Of a stretch of DNA of 64,000 bases, positions 1-7,737 are shown piece after piece. The stretch's first letter is position 1; every line of letters begins with the position of its first letter. Source of the DNA: Denitrificimonas halotolerans (GTDB lineage: Bacteria; Pseudomonadota; Gammaproteobacteria; Pseudomonadales; Pseudomonadaceae). The stretch is from assembly GCF_034259425.1 (NCBI RefSeq), contig NZ_JAXIVU010000009.1, positions 39,137 through 103,136 on the forward strand, written 5' to 3'. Position numbers and translations under genes: made by a program. The notes beneath the pieces are model-generated. The model was not told where the DNA came from, made no database searches, and saw only the letters and a list, made by a program, of their open reading frames with translations.

Positions 1-665
1 CACATGCAGGTAAGCTTGAAAATATCTTCGAGAGCATGGGGCAAGAAGAGAAGAAAACACTTAATATCGTTATCAAAACTGATGTGCGCGGTACGTTGGA
101 AGCGTTACGCGGTTCATTAGAAGATTTAGGTAATGATGAAGTTGAAGTATGCGTGGTTGCTGGTGGTGTAGGTGGTATTAACGAAAGTGATGCCAACTTA
201 GCTCTGGCCTCGAATGCGGTGATCTTTGGTTTCAACGTGCGTGCTGATGCTGGTGCGCGTAAAATCGTTGAGCAAGAAGGTCTCGATATGCGTTACTACA
301 ATATCATTTACGATATTATTGAAGACGTTAAGAAAGCATTGTCCGGTCTGTTAGGAACTGATGTTCGTGAGAAGATCGTAGGTATTGCTGAAGTTCGTGA
401 CGTATTCCGTTCGCCTAAGTTGGGTGCAATTGCTGGTTGCATGGTGACTGAAGGTGTTGTTTTACGTAACCGCCCAATTCGTGTTCTGCGTGATGATGTA
501 GTGATCTTTGAGGGTGAGCTTGAATCTTTACGCCGTTTTAAAGACGATGTCGGCGAAGTGCGTGCCGGTATGGAATGCGGTATTGGTGTGAAGAGTTACA
601 ATGACGTGAAAGTGGGTGATCAGATCGAAGTATTTGAGAAGATCCAAGTCGCACGTACTCTGTAA
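1..665 (+). CDS. infB: Translation initiation factor IF-2, C-terminal part (gene starts before the window)
   Basis: The reading frame is open from base 3 to the TAA at 663-665 with no start of its own, so this is the 3' part of a longer gene. The visible residues match the last two domains of bacterial IF-2, including the KTDVRGTLEAL block and the C-terminal domain that binds the formylated initiator tRNA. The G-domain lies outside the window. The following genes rbfA, truB, rpsO and pnp are in the order usual for Pseudomonas, which supports the call. The internal ATG at 36 is an ordinary methionine and not a start. Confidence 0.95.
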   Translation, partial: HAGKLENIFESMGQEEKKTLNIVIKTDVRGTLEALRGSLEDLGNDEVEVCVVAGGVGGINESDANLALASNAVIFGFNVRADAGARKIVEQEGLDMRYYNIIYDIIEDVKKALSGLLGTDVREKIVGIAEVRDVFRSPKLGAIAGCMVTEGVVLRNRPIRVLRDDVVIFEGELESLRRFKDDVGEVRAGMECGIGVKSYNDVKVGDQIEVFEKIQVARTL

Positions 666-680
666 TTCATAGTCGTATAG

Positions 681-736
681 GCAACGGCAAGTGCAATTGG
701 CTCGGTCAAAACCAGTCAGTTGGACTTGCCGTTTGC
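681..736 (+). other. Stem-loop between infB and rbfA
   Basis: GCAACGGCAAGT at 681-692 pairs with ACTTGCCGTTTGC at 724-736, leaving one bulged T. The stem is about 12 bp with a 31-nt loop. No long T run follows, so it looks more like an RNA processing or mRNA-stability element inside the operon than a full terminator. Confidence 0.5.
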
Positions 737-786
737 TGCTTATATGGAACAGAACAAAGCTGCATGAGCAGCGCAAGGTGAATGTT

Positions 787-1173
787 ATGGCGAAACAATA
801 CAGCCGTACCCAACGCATTGGTGATCAGATTCAGCGCGAGTTGGCGACGATGATCCCGCGCGAAGTAAAAGATCCACGCTTAGGCTTTATTACAGTGACT
901 GGTGTGGATGTTAGTCGTGATATAGGTCATGCCAAAATTTTTGTAACAGTGATGGGTGATAATTCACCTGAAATGATTAAAGATAACCTCAGTGTTTTAA
1001 ATGATGCAGCGGGCTATTTGCGTATGTTACTTGGTAAGGCAATGAAGCTACGTAGTGTGCCAGCATTGCATTTCCACTATGATGAAAGTATTACCCGTGG
1101 TGCATACTTGTCAGCGCTGATTGAAAAAGCAGTGACACAAGATAAAGGTAAGACAGAGTCTGACGGAGAGTAA
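787..1173 (+). CDS. rbfA: 30S ribosome-binding factor RbfA
   Basis: The product is 128 residues, the normal family size. RbfA binds the 30S subunit late in assembly, near the 5' helix of 16S rRNA, and is needed for growth in the cold. The start was set at ATG 787 (MAKQYSRTQR) because an AGGTG ribosome-binding site lies at 776-780. The upstream in-frame ATG at 691 falls inside the infB-rbfA stem-loop and would add 32 residues unlike the family. The KH-like fold region is seen as DPRLGFITVTGVDVSRD followed by the KIFVTV strand. The gene sits between infB and truB, 3 bp from truB. Confidence 0.95.
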   Translation: MAKQYSRTQRIGDQIQRELATMIPREVKDPRLGFITVTGVDVSRDIGHAKIFVTVMGDNSPEMIKDNLSVLNDAAGYLRMLLGKAMKLRSVPALHFHYDESITRGAYLSALIEKAVTQDKGKTESDGE

Positions 1174-1176
1174 GGC

Positions 1177-2097
1177 GTGGTACAGCAAGTTAAACGTAAG
1201 CGCCGCAGTGTGAGCGGAATCATTGTTTTTGATAAGCCCTATGGCTTTAGCTCAAATGGTGCTTTGCAAAAGGTGCGCTGGTTGCTTAATGCTGATAAAG
1301 GTGGGCATACCGGTAGTCTAGATCCATTAGCGACCGGTGTTCTGCCATTGTGCTTTGGTGAAGCCACCAAGTTCTCCCGCTACTTGCTTGATGCCGATAA
1401 GGTCTATGAGGCCACCATGCAGCTAGGAGTGACCACTAATACTGCTGATGCTGAAGGTGAAGTGTTGGAAACTAAACCTGTAAATGTTAGCTCTGCTGAT
1501 ATTGAAGCGGTTTTACCACAATTTCGCGGTGAGATTGAGCAAGTACCGCCAATGTACTCAGCATTAAAAAAAGATGGGCAACCTTTATATAAGTTGGCAC
1601 GTGCAGGTATTACAGTTGAGCGACCGGCACGTCAGGTGACCATCAGTCATTTAGAATTGCTATCTTGTGAGGGTGATCAGGCAAGAATTGTGGTGGGTTG
1701 CTCTAAAGGTACCTATATTCGTAGTCTGGTTGAGGATATTGGTGCTGCTCTTGGCTGCGGTGCGCACGTGGCGCAATTGCGTCGAACTGAGGCTGGCCCT
1801 TTTGATTTAACTCATGCGGTCACGCTAGAAGAACTTGAGCGTCTGCATGAAGAGGGCGGAGCTGAAGCACTGGATGCCTGTATGATTCCTGTGGACAGTG
1901 GTTTACAAGATTGGCCAATTGTGTATTTGACAGAACATAGCAGTTTTTTTTGGCTCAATGGTCAACCGGTACGCGCGCAGAAGGCTCCGTTGGAAGGGAT
2001 GGTGCGGGTTTACAACCATAACGATGAGTTTATCGGTGTGGGTGAAATGAATGATGATGGAATGGTTGCACCAAGGCGCCTAATTCGGTCACAATAA
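1177..2097 (+). CDS. truB: tRNA pseudouridine-55 synthase TruB
   Basis: This 306-residue enzyme converts U55 of the tRNA T-loop to pseudouridine. The catalytic motif GGHTGSLDPLATGVLP is present near residues 45-60, with the nucleophilic Asp in GSLDP. The KDGQPLYKLAR block and the CSKGTYIRSL block are also visible, and the C-terminal end resembles a PUA-like tail. Translation starts at GTG, with a CGGAGAG ribosome-binding site overlapping the end of rbfA, so the two genes are probably translationally coupled. Confidence 0.95.
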   Translation: MVQQVKRKRRSVSGIIVFDKPYGFSSNGALQKVRWLLNADKGGHTGSLDPLATGVLPLCFGEATKFSRYLLDADKVYEATMQLGVTTNTADAEGEVLETKPVNVSSADIEAVLPQFRGEIEQVPPMYSALKKDGQPLYKLARAGITVERPARQVTISHLELLSCEGDQARIVVGCSKGTYIRSLVEDIGAALGCGAHVAQLRRTEAGPFDLTHAVTLEELERLHEEGGAEALDACMIPVDSGLQDWPIVYLTEHSSFFWLNGQPVRAQKAPLEGMVRVYNHNDEFIGVGEMNDDGMVAPRRLIRSQ

Positions 2098-2100
2098 GTC

Positions 2101-2223
2101 TGTTTTCTGGCGTGCTAGGTGTGCGCCTTGAAAACATTAAACAGGTAGGCTGTTGGCAGGCACGGTCATACCTCTATCTTTTGCACGGGAAAACTCCCGG
2201 CCTGTCCAAACTAGGAGCCCATC
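2101..2223 (+). promoter_or_regulatory. Structured leader between truB and rpsO (candidate S15 control region)
   Basis: TGTTTTC at 2101-2107 pairs with GAAAACA at 2130-2136, and inside it GGCG (2109-2112) pairs with CGCC (2124-2127), giving a long stem-loop with no T tail. A second small hairpin, CGGGAAAACTCCCG, lies about 25 bp before the rpsO ribosome-binding site (CTAGGAG). In gammaproteobacteria S15 represses its own mRNA by binding a structured leader. Placing that function here is inference from position and fold only. Confidence 0.4.
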
Positions 2224-2493
2224 ATGGCACTAAGCAACGAAGAAAAAATCCAGATTATCAACGACTACAAGCAGTCTGAAGGTGATACAGGTTCTCCAGA
2301 AGTGCAAGTTGCACTTTTGACCCATAACATCAACAAGCTGCAAGGTCACTTCAAAGCTAACGTTAAAGATCACCACTCACGTCGTGGTTTGATCCGTATG
2401 GTTAACCAACGTCGTAAGTTGTTGGACTACCTGAAAGGTAAAGATCTTGGCCGTTATGCGACTTTGATTGGTCGTCTGGGTCTACGTCGTTAA
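2224..2493 (+). CDS. rpsO: 30S ribosomal protein S15
   Basis: The 89-residue product is full length for S15. S15 is a primary binder of the central domain of 16S rRNA and contacts 23S rRNA in an intersubunit bridge. The family signature is clear in GDTGSPEVQVALLT, HFKANVKDHHSRRGL and RRKLLDYLK. The ribosome-binding site TAGGAG lies 8 bp upstream. The gene sits between truB and pnp as in other gammaproteobacteria, and a stem-loop follows it. Confidence 0.97.
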   Translation: MALSNEEKIQIINDYKQSEGDTGSPEVQVALLTHNINKLQGHFKANVKDHHSRRGLIRMVNQRRKLLDYLKGKDLGRYATLIGRLGLRR

Positions 2494-2510
2494 GACGTAA
2501 GCTGCAACGT

Positions 2511-2580
2511 GAAGCTGGAAGTCTGGAGTGCTAAGCGTGAAGTGATTTGCGCAGTGCTTTGGGCTTCCAGCTTTTCGTTT
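2511..2580 (+). terminator. Stem-loop between rpsO and pnp (terminator or RNase processing site)
   Basis: GAAGCTGGAAG at 2511-2521 is mirrored by CTTCCAGCTT at 2564-2573, followed by a T-rich stretch (TTCGTTTTTT). The loop is about 42 nt and contains further pairing. In E. coli the matching position carries the rpsO terminator and the RNase III-cleaved pnp leader, which PNPase uses for autoregulation. Either or both roles fit here. Confidence 0.6.
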
Positions 2581-2654
2581 TTTCAGGAGTCCGTTGGGCC
2601 GATACCCAAGCTCTTGCTGATTTCCCCAAGGTAACATTAGAGAAGGAAGATACC

Positions 2655-4766
2655 GTGAATCCGGTTATTAAAACGTTTCAATTTGGTGACTCCACCATTA
2701 CATTAGAAACAGGTCGCATTGCTCGTCAAGCATGCGGTGCTGTATTAGTTAGCGTAAATAATGACGTTTCTGTACTGTGTACAGTTGTCGGAGCTAAAAA
2801 AGCAGATCCAAGCAAAGACTTTTTCCCATTATCTGTGCATTACCAAGAAAAAACTTATGCTGCAGGTAAAATTCCAGGCGGTTTCTTTAAGCGTGAAGCG
2901 CGTCCATCTGAAAAAGAAACATTGACTTCGCGTCTGATTGACCGACCAATTCGTCCGCTGTTCCCAGAAGGTTTCAGCAACGAGGTTCAGGTCATTTGTA
3001 CGGTCGTCTCGACAAGTAAAAAAACGGACCCAGATATTGCAGCAATGATTGGTACCTCTGCTGCTTTAGCAATTTCAGGTATTCCGTTTAATGGTCCAGT
3101 GGGTGCTGCACGAGTTGGTTTTCACCCTGAGACGGGCTACCTGCTCAACCCTACCTATGAGCAACAAGAAGCATCTTGCTTAGATATGGTGGTAGCAGGT
3201 ACGAAAGACGCTGTATTGATGGTTGAGTCTGAAGCTCAGGAATTGACCGAAGACCAAATGCTAGGCGCGGTCCTTTTTGCTCACGAAGAATTCCAAGTTG
3301 TGGTTGACGCCATTACTGAACTTGCTGCTGAAGCAGGTAAGCCGCGTTGGGAGTGGACGCCAAAAGCTGAGAATACGGAGTTGTTGAACACGCTACGCGA
3401 TCAGTTTGGTGCTGCTATCTCCGAAGCTTACGGTATTATCATCAAGCAAGATCGCTATGCACGTTTGGATGAAGTACGCGAGCAAGCTGTTGCTGCACTA
3501 GCAAGTGAAGTGGAAGGTGAGGGTCCAACCGCTAGCGAAGTGAAAGACGCATTCGGTGAGCTTGAGTACCGTACTGTACGTGAGAATATTGTTAACGGTA
3601 AGCCGCGTATTGATGGTCGTGATACACAAACAGTACGTCCATTGTCCATTGAGGTGGGTGTATTGGATAAGGTCCACGGCTCTGCTTTATTTACTCGGGG
3701 TGAAACACAAGCCTTGGTTGCAACAACATTAGGTACGGCCCGCGATGCACAGTTGCTTGATACTTTAGAAGGCGAAAAACGCGATCCATTTATGTTGCAC
3801 TACAATTTCCCACCATATTCTGTGGGTGAGTGCGGCCGTATGGGTGCTACTGGTCGTCGTGAAATTGGTCACGGTCGCTTGGCACGTCGTAGTGTTGCAG
3901 CGATGCTGCCAGATGCAGATGAGTTCCCGTATACCATCCGTGTGGTTTCAGAAATCACTGAGTCAAATGGCTCCAGTTCTATGGCATCTGTTTGCGGTGC
4001 TTCATTGGCCCTGATGGATGCTGGTGTTCCGATGAAAGCGCCGGTTGCTGGTATAGCTATGGGTTTGGTTAAAGAGGGTGAAAAATTTGCCATTTTGACT
4101 GATATTTTAGGTGATGAAGACCATCTCGGTGATATGGACTTTAAAGTAGCAGGTACTGCTAATGGTGTGACTGCGCTGCAAATGGACATTAAAATCGAAG
4201 GAATCACGGAAGAAATCATGGAGCTTGCGTTAAACCAAGCACATGTCGCACGTCAAACTATTCTTGAGCAGATGAATCAGGTGTTAGCGACTTCTCGCAC
4301 AGAGTTGTCAGAGAATGCGCCGACAATGATTTCAATGAAAATTGATTCAGATAAGATCCGTGATGTGATTGGTAAGGGTGGTGCAACCATTCGTGCCATT
4401 TGTGAAGAAACGGATGCGTCGATTGATATTGAAGATGATGGCTCCATTAAAATCTTCGGCACTACACGTGAAGCAGCTGAAGCTGCACGTGTGCGCGTTG
4501 AAAGCATTACGGCGGAAGCCGAGATTGGTAAGATCTATAACGGTAAGGTTGAGCGTATTGTTGATTTTGGTGCGTTTGTTAACATTTTGCCAGGTAAAGA
4601 TGGTTTAGTGCATATCTCAATGCTGAGCGATGAGCGTGTTGAGAAGGTAACCGACGTTTTGACTGAGGGTGAAATGGTTGATGTTCTGGTGATGGATGTT
4701 GATAATCGTGGCCGTATCAAGCTGTCGATTAAAGATGTTGCTAAAGCCAAAGCAGAGCAAGCTTAA
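2655..4766 (+). CDS. pnp: Polyribonucleotide nucleotidyltransferase (PNPase)
   Basis: PNPase is a phosphorolytic 3'-5' exoribonuclease and a subunit of the RNA degradosome. The start was set at GTG 2655, giving MNPVIKTFQFG and 703 residues, close to the family's usual 700. It is preceded by an AGAAGGAAGA ribosome-binding site. The longer frame back to 2547 would run through the rpsO terminator. Two RNase PH-like domains are visible, the second with GRREIGHGRLARR and the active-site region around VVSEITESNGSSSMA. They are followed by the KH domain (KIRDVIGKGGATIRAI) and a C-terminal S1 domain (VERIVDFGAFVNILPGKDGL). Confidence 0.97.
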   Translation: MNPVIKTFQFGDSTITLETGRIARQACGAVLVSVNNDVSVLCTVVGAKKADPSKDFFPLSVHYQEKTYAAGKIPGGFFKREARPSEKETLTSRLIDRPIRPLFPEGFSNEVQVICTVVSTSKKTDPDIAAMIGTSAALAISGIPFNGPVGAARVGFHPETGYLLNPTYEQQEASCLDMVVAGTKDAVLMVESEAQELTEDQMLGAVLFAHEEFQVVVDAITELAAEAGKPRWEWTPKAENTELLNTLRDQFGAAISEAYGIIIKQDRYARLDEVREQAVAALASEVEGEGPTASEVKDAFGELEYRTVRENIVNGKPRIDGRDTQTVRPLSIEVGVLDKVHGSALFTRGETQALVATTLGTARDAQLLDTLEGEKRDPFMLHYNFPPYSVGECGRMGATGRREIGHGRLARRSVAAMLPDADEFPYTIRVVSEITESNGSSSMASVCGASLALMDAGVPMKAPVAGIAMGLVKEGEKFAILTDILGDEDHLGDMDFKVAGTANGVTALQMDIKIEGITEEIMELALNQAHVARQTILEQMNQVLATSRTELSENAPTMISMKIDSDKIRDVIGKGGATIRAICEETDASIDIEDDGSIKIFGTTREAAEAARVRVESITAEAEIGKIYNGKVERIVDFGAFVNILPGKDGLVHISMLSDERVEKVTDVLTEGEMVDVLVMDVDNRGRIKLSIKDVAKAKAEQA

Positions 4767-4778
4767 GCTGTTATGAGT

Positions 4779-4806
4779 AAAAAAGCCGCCTTGTGCGGCT
4801 TTTTTT
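4779..4806 (+). terminator. Rho-independent terminator after pnp
   Basis: AAAAGCCGCC and GGCGGCTTTT-type arms (4781-4790 and 4794-4803) flank a short TTGT loop and are followed by a T run. This is a textbook intrinsic terminator that closes the infB-pnp operon. Confidence 0.9.
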
Positions 4807-4847
4807 GTTTGTCTATGGTGGGTGTTGTATGTCAACCATGTATTTAT

Positions 4848-5066
4848 CAAGATCGCGTAAGACTTCACCCAAACCTGTTCGAGTTGTGGCTGTTTGCCCG
4901 AGCCGAGGCCGAAAGGTATCGCAGGACTTGGAATAAGAGAATGGATGTGCAGTGGATGTGGTGTCACCCACGATCGCGATGTTAGTGCGGCACGGAACAT
5001 TCTCGCGGTCGGGCATGGCCGTCTAACAGTAGGAATTCCCGTCCTTTAGGCCAGGAAGGATGTCAA
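4848..5066 (+). mobile_element. Internally deleted IS200/IS605 remnant (left-end tip plus 3' tnpB plus right end)
   Basis: The left-end motif CAAGATCGCGTAAGAC (4848-4863) is joined directly to the last 60 codons of a tnpB gene, and then to the right-end hairpin ending in GGATGTCAA at 5066. All of tnpA and most of tnpB are missing. The same left-end motif recurs at 10643, 27061 (reverse strand), 44696 and 63849. The remnant lies between the pnp terminator and the permease gene, with its right end about 20 bp before that gene's ATG. Confidence 0.8.
4861..5049 (+). pseudogene. TnpB C-terminal fragment
   Basis: In one frame up to the TAG at 5047-5049 the sequence reads the C-terminal zinc finger and last RuvC block of TnpB: TQTCSSCGC, GIREWMCSGCGVTHDRD and ARNILAVGHGRL. 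Two CxxC pairs and the HDRD aspartate are intact. An in-frame TAA at 4858 and the lack of any N-terminal part mean no protein is expected. What is kept corresponds to the guide-RNA scaffold region of IS605-type elements. Confidence 0.8.
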
Positions 5067-5085
5067 TTGTTGTTAAGGTGAGCTC

Positions 5086-5847
5086 ATGGATGTGTTGATA
5101 GAGTGGTTTGTTCCATCTGATTTGTCCATATGGGCAGTACTAGTTTTAATTGCTACAGCCGGTTTAACTTCGGCTATGACGGCTGCTTTCGGGATTGGTG
5201 GGGGTGTTTTGTTGTTGGCGGTTATGAGTATGATACTGCCAGCAGCTGCTATTATTCCTTTGCATGGTTTGGTACAGCTAGGCTCCAATGCAAACCGAGC
5301 GGCATTAACAGCTGCGCATATTCGTTGGCGAGTGGTGGCATGGTTTGCTCCGGGAGTGGTATTAGGGGCTTTATTGGCTAGTTTATTATTGGTAGAGCTT
5401 CCTACAGTGGTGTTGCAGTTGAGTATTGCAGGCTTTATTTTGTTGCTGTGCTGGGGGCCGGGAATACCAGCAGTGGCAACAGGAGCTTTGGGCACCTTTA
5501 TCGCTGCGATCTGTACTACTTTTATCAGTCATTTTGTAGGAGCTACAGGACCACTGGTTGCTGCATTCATTAAGCGCCAACAGCAAGAGCAACGGCAGGC
5601 TACAGTGGCAACTTTTGCTGCGACAATGACGTTGCAGCATGCTCCTAAGACATTGGTGTACACTGCCGCAGGTTTTGTTTTTTATGAGTGGTTGGGCTTA
5701 GCGTTACTGATGATTTTGGCGGGTCTGCTCGGTACTAAGCTTGGTTTAGCGGTATTGTACAAAACTACAGATCAGCATTTTGGTATGATTTTTAACTGGC
5801 TTTTGACTGCTTTAGCGTTGCGCTTGATTTGGCAAGCGTTGAGTTAA
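5086..5847 (+). CDS. TauE/SafE family membrane permease
   Basis: The 253-residue protein is almost entirely hydrophobic, with about eight predicted membrane spans. It carries the family's glycine-rich first repeat (MTAAFGIGGGVLLLAVM) and a second half containing FISHFVGATGPLVAAFI. The TauE/SafE (sulfite exporter/TSUP) family moves sulfur-containing or organic anions across the inner membrane. The substrate cannot be read from the sequence. AAGGTGAG is the ribosome-binding site. The right end of an IS200/IS605 remnant ends about 20 bp upstream, so the native promoter may have been separated from the gene. Confidence 0.85.
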   Translation: MDVLIEWFVPSDLSIWAVLVLIATAGLTSAMTAAFGIGGGVLLLAVMSMILPAAAIIPLHGLVQLGSNANRAALTAAHIRWRVVAWFAPGVVLGALLASLLLVELPTVVLQLSIAGFILLLCWGPGIPAVATGALGTFIAAICTTFISHFVGATGPLVAAFIKRQQQEQRQATVATFAATMTLQHAPKTLVYTAAGFVFYEWLGLALLMILAGLLGTKLGLAVLYKTTDQHFGMIFNWLLTALALRLIWQALS

Positions 5848-5960
5848 TTGAGTGGTATGATCTATGCTAGCGTTAAGATTGAGCATGATTATTTTAGTTT
5901 AGAAGCTAGCGTTGCAGTAGCCTGCGATGATAGCGAATTAAGACTTTATAAGGAATCTAG

Positions 5961-6356
5961 ATGTTAAGCGTGTCCTTCAAAACAGCCTTACTAGCACTAG
6001 CAACATTAATTTATCTTGTTGTAGTAGGTGGAGTATTGCTCAAGCGAGCAGCCAATAGGCAAGATGCGCGGATTACTCATCCATTTATAACAATGTTACA
6101 AGTGGGGGGGGTATCTGGAATTGTTTTTGCCTTAGCGTCTGTACCTAGTTATGTTGCACAACTTGTGAGCCCTGACATCTTGCCTTTCATCATGCCGTAT
6201 ATGCCTGTTTTGTTTGTGGTGAGTTTTGTTGTTTTGCTCTTGAAGTTGGAGTCTAGGCGTAGCGGCCGCTATCAAGCTGCCGTAGCTTTGTCGATGGCAG
6301 CAACTATTACTGTCTTCTTCATGCTTGCGCAGGTCGTTATGCAAGCAGTATTTTGA
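5961..6356 (+). CDS. Small hypothetical membrane protein
   Basis: I do not recognise the family. The 131-residue product has about four predicted membrane segments (residues about 8-27, 45-68, 75-96 and 105-128), linked by short polar loops with basic residues, including KRAANRQDAR after the first span. The start ATG is preceded by ATAAGGAATC. The 113 bp upstream of it contain two direct copies of GCTAGCGTT, near 5868 and 5908. Coding is supported by the continuous hydrophobic pattern and an AAGGA ribosome-binding site. Function is unknown. Confidence 0.7.
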   Translation: MLSVSFKTALLALATLIYLVVVGGVLLKRAANRQDARITHPFITMLQVGGVSGIVFALASVPSYVAQLVSPDILPFIMPYMPVLFVVSFVVLLLKLESRRSGRYQAAVALSMAATITVFFMLAQVVMQAVF

Positions 6357-6429
6357 CAGGGCGAAAGGGAAAGATGACAGCGTACAAGGCGTACGCCGTC
6401 AGTACTTTGTAAAGCTCGAACAGAAAAAA

Positions 6430-7737
6430 CTATTGCTTAAGGTTGCTTTGTGTAAGGTCAGTTAGGAGTTGCTGAAGGTCTTGATAGAGTGCCTGAGCGC
6501 TGAGTTTATACCCTTCAGAAGTAAAGTGTACGCCATCTTTTTGTGCTAAACCCTTGGCTTGCCATGTAGTAAAGCTGCAAGCCCCGCCCATCATGGCTTG
6601 CCAATCCCAATATAATGTCTGTTGCTCTTGAGCGACTTGGCGTTGTATTGCCTGTACTTTAGTCAGTTGTATTGGGCGTTGTGCTTGGCAGTTGCGAGCT
6701 AGTGGTTGTTTAATGGCATCGGGTGTGCCAATTATGAGCAAGGCAGTTTGCGGCTGTTTTTCGCGTAGCTGGCGTACATGGCGAGTTAAATCTTGATAAT
6801 ATAGATCCGTATTAAGTTCATTATTAAAGGCTTCGTTAGTGCCGTAAGCCAAAATAACTAAATCGGGGTGTAATGCTTGTAAGGCGCTGTGCCAGTTGCT
6901 TCCCCATTTATCGAGCATGTTGATGGTTGCACCATTGATCCCTAAGCTGCTGAATAATATACCAGGGCGGCCATTATCGACAAACCAACCGCCCAGTTGA
7001 GGAAAGTGTTGATCATGCACTTCCAAGTTTAAAGGCAGCTGTACTGACTGTGCAGGACTCCATTGCCAATCAGCTTGCGGCGCTAGCATTACAGTCCGTT
7101 GATTGAGGCTGATTGCCACTTCTTTAGGGCTTTGATAGAGCATGCGCACGTTAAAGAAGCGAACATCGTTGCTGTATTGACTGAGTCGCAATTGTCCGCC
7201 TTTTTTGAGTGGTTGCAATAAAAAACCTCCGAGCGGGAAGTTGTTATGTTCAGCGAGTCGGCTGCTAATGAGTTGCCAGTTTTTTGCATGAGCTGTATCG
7301 AGCTTCAGGGTGGCACTGCGTTGCCCACGAATCCAAGCGGGGGGTAACCAACCTGGGCCTGCATTACCATAGCGTTGTTGGATTTGATCGCGTAACGCAC
7401 CGGTAAAAAAGTCGGCAGCAGTATGTGAGTCGCCTAGTTGTAGGATGTGGGCATTATCCGCAGGGTTTTGTAGCAGGTTGATAAGCCTGAACTCACCAAA
7501 GTCGAACAGGTTACTGTTGCTCGATTTTAAGTGTTGCGCCTGTTGTTGTAGGGGTTGCTGCCGTTGCTGTGATTTGTTTATTGCAACAGTGATGCTCTGC
7601 TTGTGTGTTTTAGTGGGCTGACAACAGCTACTGATAAAAGGTAGCGATAAGAATAATGCGATACCTGTCAAATAGCTTTTGCTTACAACGCACAAACAAC
7701 GGCAGGACTTTTTTTCTGGCGCCAGTTTTTTAGTCAT
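6430..7737 (-). CDS. SGNH-hydrolase-like protein of an O-acetylation cluster, probable lipoprotein
   Basis: The 435-residue protein starts at 7737 (MTKKLAPEKK), overlapping the end of the upstream SGNH gene by 8 bp. SGNH blocks are visible: LGDSHTAADFF (block I), LAYGTNEAF (block III region) and DGVHFTSEGY (block V, with catalytic Asp and His). The N-terminal hydrophobic stretch ending in LPFISSCCQ could be a lipobox, which would place the protein in the periplasm on a lipid anchor. Proteins of this type paired with an MBOAT transporter add or remove O-acetyl groups on extracytoplasmic glycans. The exact polymer is not shown by the sequence. Confidence 0.75.
   Translation of the reverse strand: MTKKLAPEKKSCRCLCVVSKSYLTGIALFLSLPFISSCCQPTKTHKQSITVAINKSQQRQQPLQQQAQHLKSSNSNLFDFGEFRLINLLQNPADNAHILQLGDSHTAADFFTGALRDQIQQRYGNAGPGWLPPAWIRGQRSATLKLDTAHAKNWQLISSRLAEHNNFPLGGFLLQPLKKGGQLRLSQYSNDVRFFNVRMLYQSPKEVAISLNQRTVMLAPQADWQWSPAQSVQLPLNLEVHDQHFPQLGGWFVDNGRPGILFSSLGINGATINMLDKWGSNWHSALQALHPDLVILAYGTNEAFNNELNTDLYYQDLTRHVRQLREKQPQTALLIIGTPDAIKQPLARNCQAQRPIQLTKVQAIQRQVAQEQQTLYWDWQAMMGGACSFTTWQAKGLAQKDGVHFTSEGYKLSAQALYQDLQQLLTDLTQSNLKQ

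Noticed and set aside
528..818. Reverse-strand ORF over the end of infB and the infB-rbfA gap
   Set aside because: It lies antisense to a clear coding region, has no family resemblance and no ribosome-binding site.
4773..4985. ORF of 70 codons starting at the pnp terminator
   Set aside because: It is a shifted frame across the terminator and the TnpB fragment. The real remnant is in another frame.
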